From the NCBI RefSeq assembly GCF_001590685.1, contig NZ_CP014616.1, positions 3,471,001-3,535,000 on the forward strand: a stretch of DNA of 64,000 nucleotides, written 5' to 3'. Below, piece by piece: positions 62,561 to 64,000 of this stretch. The first letter of the stretch is position 1; each line of letters opens with the position of its first letter. The position numbers were made by a program, and so were the translations under genes. The notes under the pieces were generated by a model that did no database searches, was not told the DNA's origin, and worked only from the letters and a program-made list of their open reading frames with translations. This DNA comes from Sporosarcina psychrophila. GTDB lineage: Bacteria; Bacillota; Bacilli; Bacillales_A; Planococcaceae.

Positions 62561-63484
62561 TTACTTTGCAAAAGAATCGAATTCGCGCTGTGAGCAAAGG
62601 ACAAAATGCCCTGGTGTCACTTCACGCATGATTACTTCTTCATCCTGAAGATACTTATGTGATGTTGAATCGTAGCTTTTTCGTACACGGCTACGCTCAT
62701 AAGCTGGATCTGGCAACGGAATCGCAGATAATAGCGATTGCGTATAAGGATGTAAAGGCGCCGTATAGATCGTTTCGGCTGGTCCAATTTCGACAAGTTT
62801 ACCGAAATGCATAACACCAATTCGATCTGAGATATATTTCACCATCGACAAGTCATGTGCGATGAATAGATATGTCAGTCCTCTTTCTTCTTGAAGCTCT
62901 TTCAACAAGTTGACGACTTGCGCTTGAATAGATACGTCCAAAGCTGAAATCGGTTCATCTGCGATAATGAATTCTGGTTCTACAGCAAGCGCACGTGCAA
63001 TTCCAAGACGCTGACGTTGACCACCAGAGAATTCATGCGGATAACGATTGGCATGCTCACGGTTCAATCCTACCGTCTCAAGGAGCTCATGAACACGTGC
63101 AGTACGTTCTTTCGTATTCTTCACAAGACCATGAATATCGAGGCCTTCAGCGATGATATCAAGCACTTTCATACGCGGATTTAATGATGCATATGGATCT
63201 TGGAAAATCATCTGCATTTTCCGGTTGAACGCTTTTAGTTCTTTTTTCGATTTTTTCGCATGGACATCGACGCCATCATAAATGACTTCCCCGCCTGTCG
63301 CATCGTAAAGACGGATGATTGTACGACCGGTTGTTGATTTACCGCAACCAGATTCACCAACAATACCAAGCGTTTCGCCTTTATAGATGTCGAATGTTAT
63401 ATCGTCAACAGCACGCACTTCATTCTTTGTTCCCACATTGAAATACTGTTTCAAGTTTTTGATTTCAAGTAATTTTTCAGCCAT
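62561..63484 (-). CDS. oppF: oligopeptide ABC transporter ATP-binding protein OppF
   Basis: 307 aa. Walker A GESGCGKST, signature FSGGQRQRLGIAR, Walker B FIIADEPISALDV, H-loop IAHDLSMV and the C-terminal oligopeptide extension HPYTQSLLSAIP. Energises peptide uptake with OppD. Confidence 0.92.
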   Translation of the reverse strand: MAEKLLEIKNLKQYFNVGTKNEVRAVDDITFDIYKGETLGIVGESGCGKSTTGRTIIRLYDATGGEVIYDGVDVHAKKSKKELKAFNRKMQMIFQDPYASLNPRMKVLDIIAEGLDIHGLVKNTKERTARVHELLETVGLNREHANRYPHEFSGGQRQRLGIARALAVEPEFIIADEPISALDVSIQAQVVNLLKELQEERGLTYLFIAHDLSMVKYISDRIGVMHFGKLVEIGPAETIYTAPLHPYTQSLLSAIPLPDPAYERSRVRKSYDSTSHKYLQDEEVIMREVTPGHFVLCSQREFDSFAK

Positions 63485-64000
63485 TATCGAACACCTCCTG
63501 CATTGCCTTCATAATACCGGCTGCCAGGGAATCTCTTCATTCGCTCTATGACCGCTACCGGCGGATCCACTTGAGGTGCATCCGGATGGAGTAGCCACGT
63601 CGCCGCATAATGGGTTTCACTTACTTTAAAGAGTGGCGGAACTTGTTCCAAATCAATCTTCATCGCATATTCACTACGCAGTGCAAATGCATCTCCTTTC
63701 GGAGGATCCAACAAATCGGGTGGCGTGCCTGGAATCGCATATAGTTTCTCTTCAGATGTATCCAGTGACGGCATTGAACTTAGAAGCCCCCACGTATACG
63801 GATGCTGCGGATTATAAAAGACTTCATCAACCGTTCCCACCTCGACGATTCGGCCGCCGTACATGACCGCAACACGGTCTGCAACGTTTGCTACGACTCC
63901 AAGATCATGTGTGATGAAAATGATTGCCGTATCAATTTTCTTTTGCAAGTCTTTCATCAATTCTAAGATTTGCGCTTGAATTGTAACATCCAATGCTGTC
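63484..64000 (-). CDS. oppD: oligopeptide ABC transporter ATP-binding protein OppD (partial)
   Basis: Only the last 172 or so residues are in the window; the gene runs off the right edge, entering at [14 protein letters not shown] (just after Walker B). H-loop ITHDLGVV and the oligopeptide C-terminal domain ([27 protein letters not shown]) are present. Its stop overlaps the oppF start by one base. Confidence 0.92.
   Translation of the reverse strand, partial: TALDVTIQAQILELMKDLQKKIDTAIIFITHDLGVVANVADRVAVMYGGRIVEVGTVDEVFYNPQHPYTWGLLSSMPSLDTSEEKLYAIPGTPPDLLDPPKGDAFALRSEYAMKIDLEQVPPLFKVSETHYAATWLLHPDAPQVDPPVAVIERMKRFPGSRYYEGNAGGVR

Overview
The window reads as the chromosome of a low-GC, endospore-forming Bacillales bacterium, most likely of the Planococcaceae (Sporosarcina-like). 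Basis: the right half has the gene order known from the Bacillus yjb/yjc region (opp, spx, mecA, coiA, pepF, yjbH, yjbI, yjbJ, yjbL, relQ, nadK, rluA-type synthase, prpE), followed by cotZ-type coat, spoVA, yjcZ and spoVIF genes. The genus is an inference.

Layout. 0-2.4 kb: core genes (Gfo/Idh/MocA oxidoreductase, a 47-aa ORF, alkA) and a tRNA-Val(GAC) with a good promoter. 2.45-32.28 kb: a genomic island bounded by a ~130-bp direct repeat made of the tRNA-Val 3' half plus its terminator. Paired TTGTCCGCA-type sites (candidate integrase arm sites) lie just inside both ends, and an integrase remnant lies beside the left end. The island's left part (3-13 kb) holds a serine-hydrolase lipoprotein, broken transporter, IS3 and resolvase pieces, two SLH proteins and an ECF sigma/anti-sigma operon. 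Its right part (14-31.6 kb) is a cassette-like array: single small genes, nearly all on the minus strand (lipoproteins, small membrane proteins, YjcQ, DUF4825, a WapI-like protein, a hydrolase, a second ECF sigma/anti-sigma pair). They are separated by recurring palindromic elements (core AACTAAC / GTTAGTT) and by two longer repeat families, one of which (~390 bp, four copies) shows compensatory base changes in a hairpin. Two group II introns and an IS110 element (with a candidate bridge-RNA region) sit among these elements; one intron is split by an IS3 element. No integron integrase is visible.

32.3-37.5 kb: a second small accretion with a frameshifted carboxylesterase, an EamA remnant, a YibE/YibF pair, a degenerate att-like site, a MEDS-domain gene and a group II intron tail. 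37.8-41 kb: a glutamine/glutamate-type ABC importer operon. 41-44 kb: pgpA-like, yjcH/yjcG/yjcF and small sporulation genes. 44-47.5 kb: spoVIF, yjcZ, spoVAE-AD-AC with a YhcN-like lipoprotein behind a sigma-G-like promoter, and cotZ behind a sigma-K-like -10. 48-64 kb: mgtE, prpE, rluA-type, nadK, relQ, yjbL, yjbJ, yjbI, yjbH, a NERD nuclease flanked by 21-bp repeats, pepF, coiA (apparent ATT start), mecA, spx, oppF and partial oppD.

How they connect: spx, its ClpXP adaptor yjbH and mecA form a regulated-proteolysis/competence neighbourhood with coiA. The spore genes form a second functional block. The island is the accessory part and holds the least explained biology.
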